From Burkholderia thailandensis E264 (lineage in GTDB: Bacteria > Pseudomonadota > Gammaproteobacteria > Burkholderiales > Burkholderiaceae), in contig NC_007651.1 of assembly GCF_000012365.1 (NCBI RefSeq), positions 3,720,001 to 3,784,000 on the forward strand: DNA of 64,000 nucleotides, given 5' to 3'. Every line of letters begins with the position of its first letter. The first letter of the stretch is position 1. Under the pieces are notes generated by a model. The model searched no databases and was not told the DNA's origin. It saw only the letters and a program-made list of their open reading frames with translations. The translations under genes and the position numbers were made by a program. This document shows positions 62,591 to 64,000 of the stretch, piece after piece.

Positions 62591-63352
62591 CTACACCGCT
62601 TTCTTCGTGAGCCCGAGGTAGGTTTCGATGACTTGGGGATTCTGCGCAAGCTCGCCCGCCGGGCCTTCCAGTACGATCTCGCCGGTTTCGAGCACGTATC
62701 CGTAGTCCGAGATCTGCAACGCCGCTCGGGCGTTCTGCTCGATCAGCAGCGTCGCGACGCCGGTCCCACGCAGCGCACTGATGATATGAAAGATCTCCTT
62801 CACGATCAGCGGCGCGAGCCCGAGGCTCGGTTCGTCGAGCATCAACAAATCCGGCTTGCCCATCAGCGCCCGCCCAACCGCCAGCATCTGCCGCTCACCG
62901 CCCGATAGCGTTCCGGCGGCTTGCTTGCGCCGCTCCTTCAGTCTCGGGAATAGTGAGAAAACCGGCTCGAGCTGGTCCAGGAAGTTCGCGTCACCGGCCA
63001 TCTTCCGCCGGTACGCCCCCAAAACGAGGTTGTCTTCAACCGACATCGTGCCGAACAGCTCACGCTTTTCGGGCACGAGACACATACCTAGCACGACGCG
63101 CTGCTCAATCGGTAATGCGCTCACATCGTCATCACGATAGTAAACCGCACCGGTCGCGTGGCCATTCGTCGGCAATGCCCCCATCACCGCATTGAGCAGC
63201 GTCGACTTTCCCGCTCCGTTCGGGCCGATCACGGTAACGATCCGCCCCGCTTCCACCGTCAGCGCCGCGCGATGCAGCGCCTCGACCTTGCCGTAGCGCA
63301 CCGACAAGTCCCGCACCGCCAAAACCGGCTTCGCCTCCCGATTCGCCATCAT
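62591..63352 (-). CDS. livF: Branched-chain amino-acid ABC transporter ATPase LivF
   Basis: A 253-residue ATP-binding subunit. Walker A IGPNGAGKSTLLNAVMG, signature LSGGERQMLAVGRALM, Walker B DLLMLDEPSLGLAP, and H-loop-like LLIEQNARAAL are present. The start overlaps the livG stop (ATGATG; either ATG is possible). Paired with LivG in transport of Leu/Ile/Val. Confidence 0.94.
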   Translation of the reverse strand: MMANREAKPVLAVRDLSVRYGKVEALHRAALTVEAGRIVTVIGPNGAGKSTLLNAVMGALPTNGHATGAVYYRDDDVSALPIEQRVVLGMCLVPEKRELFGTMSVEDNLVLGAYRRKMAGDANFLDQLEPVFSLFPRLKERRKQAAGTLSGGERQMLAVGRALMGKPDLLMLDEPSLGLAPLIVKEIFHIISALRGTGVATLLIEQNARAALQISDYGYVLETGEIVLEGPAGELAQNPQVIETYLGLTKKAV

Positions 63353-64000
63353 TCCACCCCACCGAGATAAGCTTCCAGCACCGCCGGGTCCTTCTGCACA
63401 TCCTGCGGCAGGCCTTCGGCGATCCGCGTGCCGAACTCCATCACGACCAGTCGATCGGTCAAATTCATCACGAAATCCATGTCGTGCTCGACTAGCAGCA
63501 CGCTCATTCCCTCGGCTCTTAACTTGCGCAACAGTTCGGCCAACTGCTGCTTTTCCTGATGACGCAGGCCTGCCGCGGGTTCATCGAGCAGCAAGAGTGT
63601 CGGATCGCTGCACAGCGCACGGGCGATCTCGAGAATCCGCTGCTGGCCGAGCGCGAGACTGCCTGCCTCGTCATACATGTGCGCGCCAAGGCCGACACGC
63701 CGAATCTGCCTCGCCGCCTCCGCCATCAGTCGCGCCTCCTCATGCGCATTCAGCCGGACGATGCTCCGCCAGATGCCGGCCGAGCCGCGCAAATGCGCGC
63801 CGATCGCGACGTTCTCCAGCACGGTCATTCCTGGCAGCAGTTTCACGTGCTGGAATGTGCGGCCGATACCCCGTTGCACGATTTCACGTGAAACAAGCTC
63901 GTCGATCCGCTCGCCGCGGAACATGATTGCGCCGCTCGTCGGCCGCAGCACGCCGGTCACGAGATTGAACGTCGTCGACTTGCCAGCGCCGTTCGGACCG
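63349..64000 (-). CDS. livG: Branched-chain amino-acid ABC transporter ATPase LivG (5' part missing at the window edge)
   Basis: The frame is open to the right edge, where GPNGAGKSTTFNLVTG (Walker A) is just included. Signature LALGQQRILEIARALCSDP, Walker B TLLLLDEPAAGL, and VLLVEHDMDFVMNLTDRLVVMEFG follow, ending ...YLGGVE. About 217 of roughly 255 residues are visible. Upstream genes (livH/livM) are expected outside the window. Confidence 0.93.
   Translation of the reverse strand, partial: GPNGAGKSTTFNLVTGVLRPTSGAIMFRGERIDELVSREIVQRGIGRTFQHVKLLPGMTVLENVAIGAHLRGSAGIWRSIVRLNAHEEARLMAEAARQIRRVGLGAHMYDEAGSLALGQQRILEIARALCSDPTLLLLDEPAAGLRHQEKQQLAELLRKLRAEGMSVLLVEHDMDFVMNLTDRLVVMEFGTRIAEGLPQDVQKDPAVLEAYLGGVE
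63880..63895. promoter_or_regulatory. Degenerate parS-like sequence inside livG
   Basis: GATTTCACGTGAAACA matches parS at 14 of 16 positions, keeping the full TTTCACGTGAAACA core. It lies in coding sequence. Weak ParB binding is possible. Confidence 0.5.

Overview
The window is a GC-rich, densely coded proteobacterial chromosome segment. Gene content and order indicate a Burkholderia chromosome 1, most likely of the B. pseudomallei/B. thailandensis group. The species-level guess is inference, from a liv-mnmG-rsmG-parAB-atp order typical of an origin-proximal arm, GCC/GCG-rich codon use, short tandem repeats, and a TGTTTCACGTGAAACA parS site.

Left flank (1-3.2 kb): the 3' part of a Rep/UvrD helicase gene converges on a membrane-anchored dihaem cytochrome c gene across a shared terminator. 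A tRNA-Arg(CCG) gene follows.

3.2-13.8 kb: an integrated filamentous phage (inovirus) occupies the 3' end of tRNA-Arg and is bounded by perfect 51-bp direct repeats. In order it carries:
- a leftward helix-turn-helix repressor-like gene;
- two palindromic operator-like sites;
- a small unknown ORF and a probable ssDNA-binding protein;
- the major coat protein, followed by a strong terminator;
- a coupled structural/assembly operon: two small coat-like proteins, pIII-like adsorption protein with NPGT repeats, pVI, Zot/pI and its own secretin/pIV;
- a basic coiled-coil DNA-binding protein surrounded by GTTAC/GTAAC dyads;
- a GC-rich hairpin region that probably holds the replication and packaging signals, and a two-tyrosine HUH Rep;
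- a tyrosine integrase split by an 813-bp IS5-family (IS427-like) element, and a HigBA toxin-antitoxin pair.

The split integrase suggests the prophage is currently locked in place.

13.8-16.1 kb: a scar of older mobile DNA, namely an integrase lacking its N-terminus, an IS256-family transposase lacking its C-terminus, and a LysR regulator lacking its DNA-binding half.

16-36 kb: ethanolamine use (eat-eutB-eutC), a membrane acyltransferase, a mechanosensitive-channel-like protein, metal efflux (cadA plus a zinc-ribbon gene, divergent from cadR), a PadR regulator, a decayed FAD oxidase, an amino-acid-binding protein, an aminotransferase, and a TetR/AidB/acyl-CoA synthetase group.

36-49 kb: a branched-chain amino-acid binding protein, trifunctional PutA with a probable self-operator, priA, hemE, a PheC-like periplasmic dehydratase, a second acyl-CoA synthetase, and an orphan terminator that may end an sRNA.

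49-64 kb, all leftward: the complete F-type ATP synthase operon (atpI-B-E-F-H-A-G-D-C) with a 92-bp tandem hairpin array between atpD and atpC, an ion/anion permease, parB, parA, rsmG, mnmG, a perfect parS inside what looks like the terminator of livF, and livF with partial livG at the right edge.
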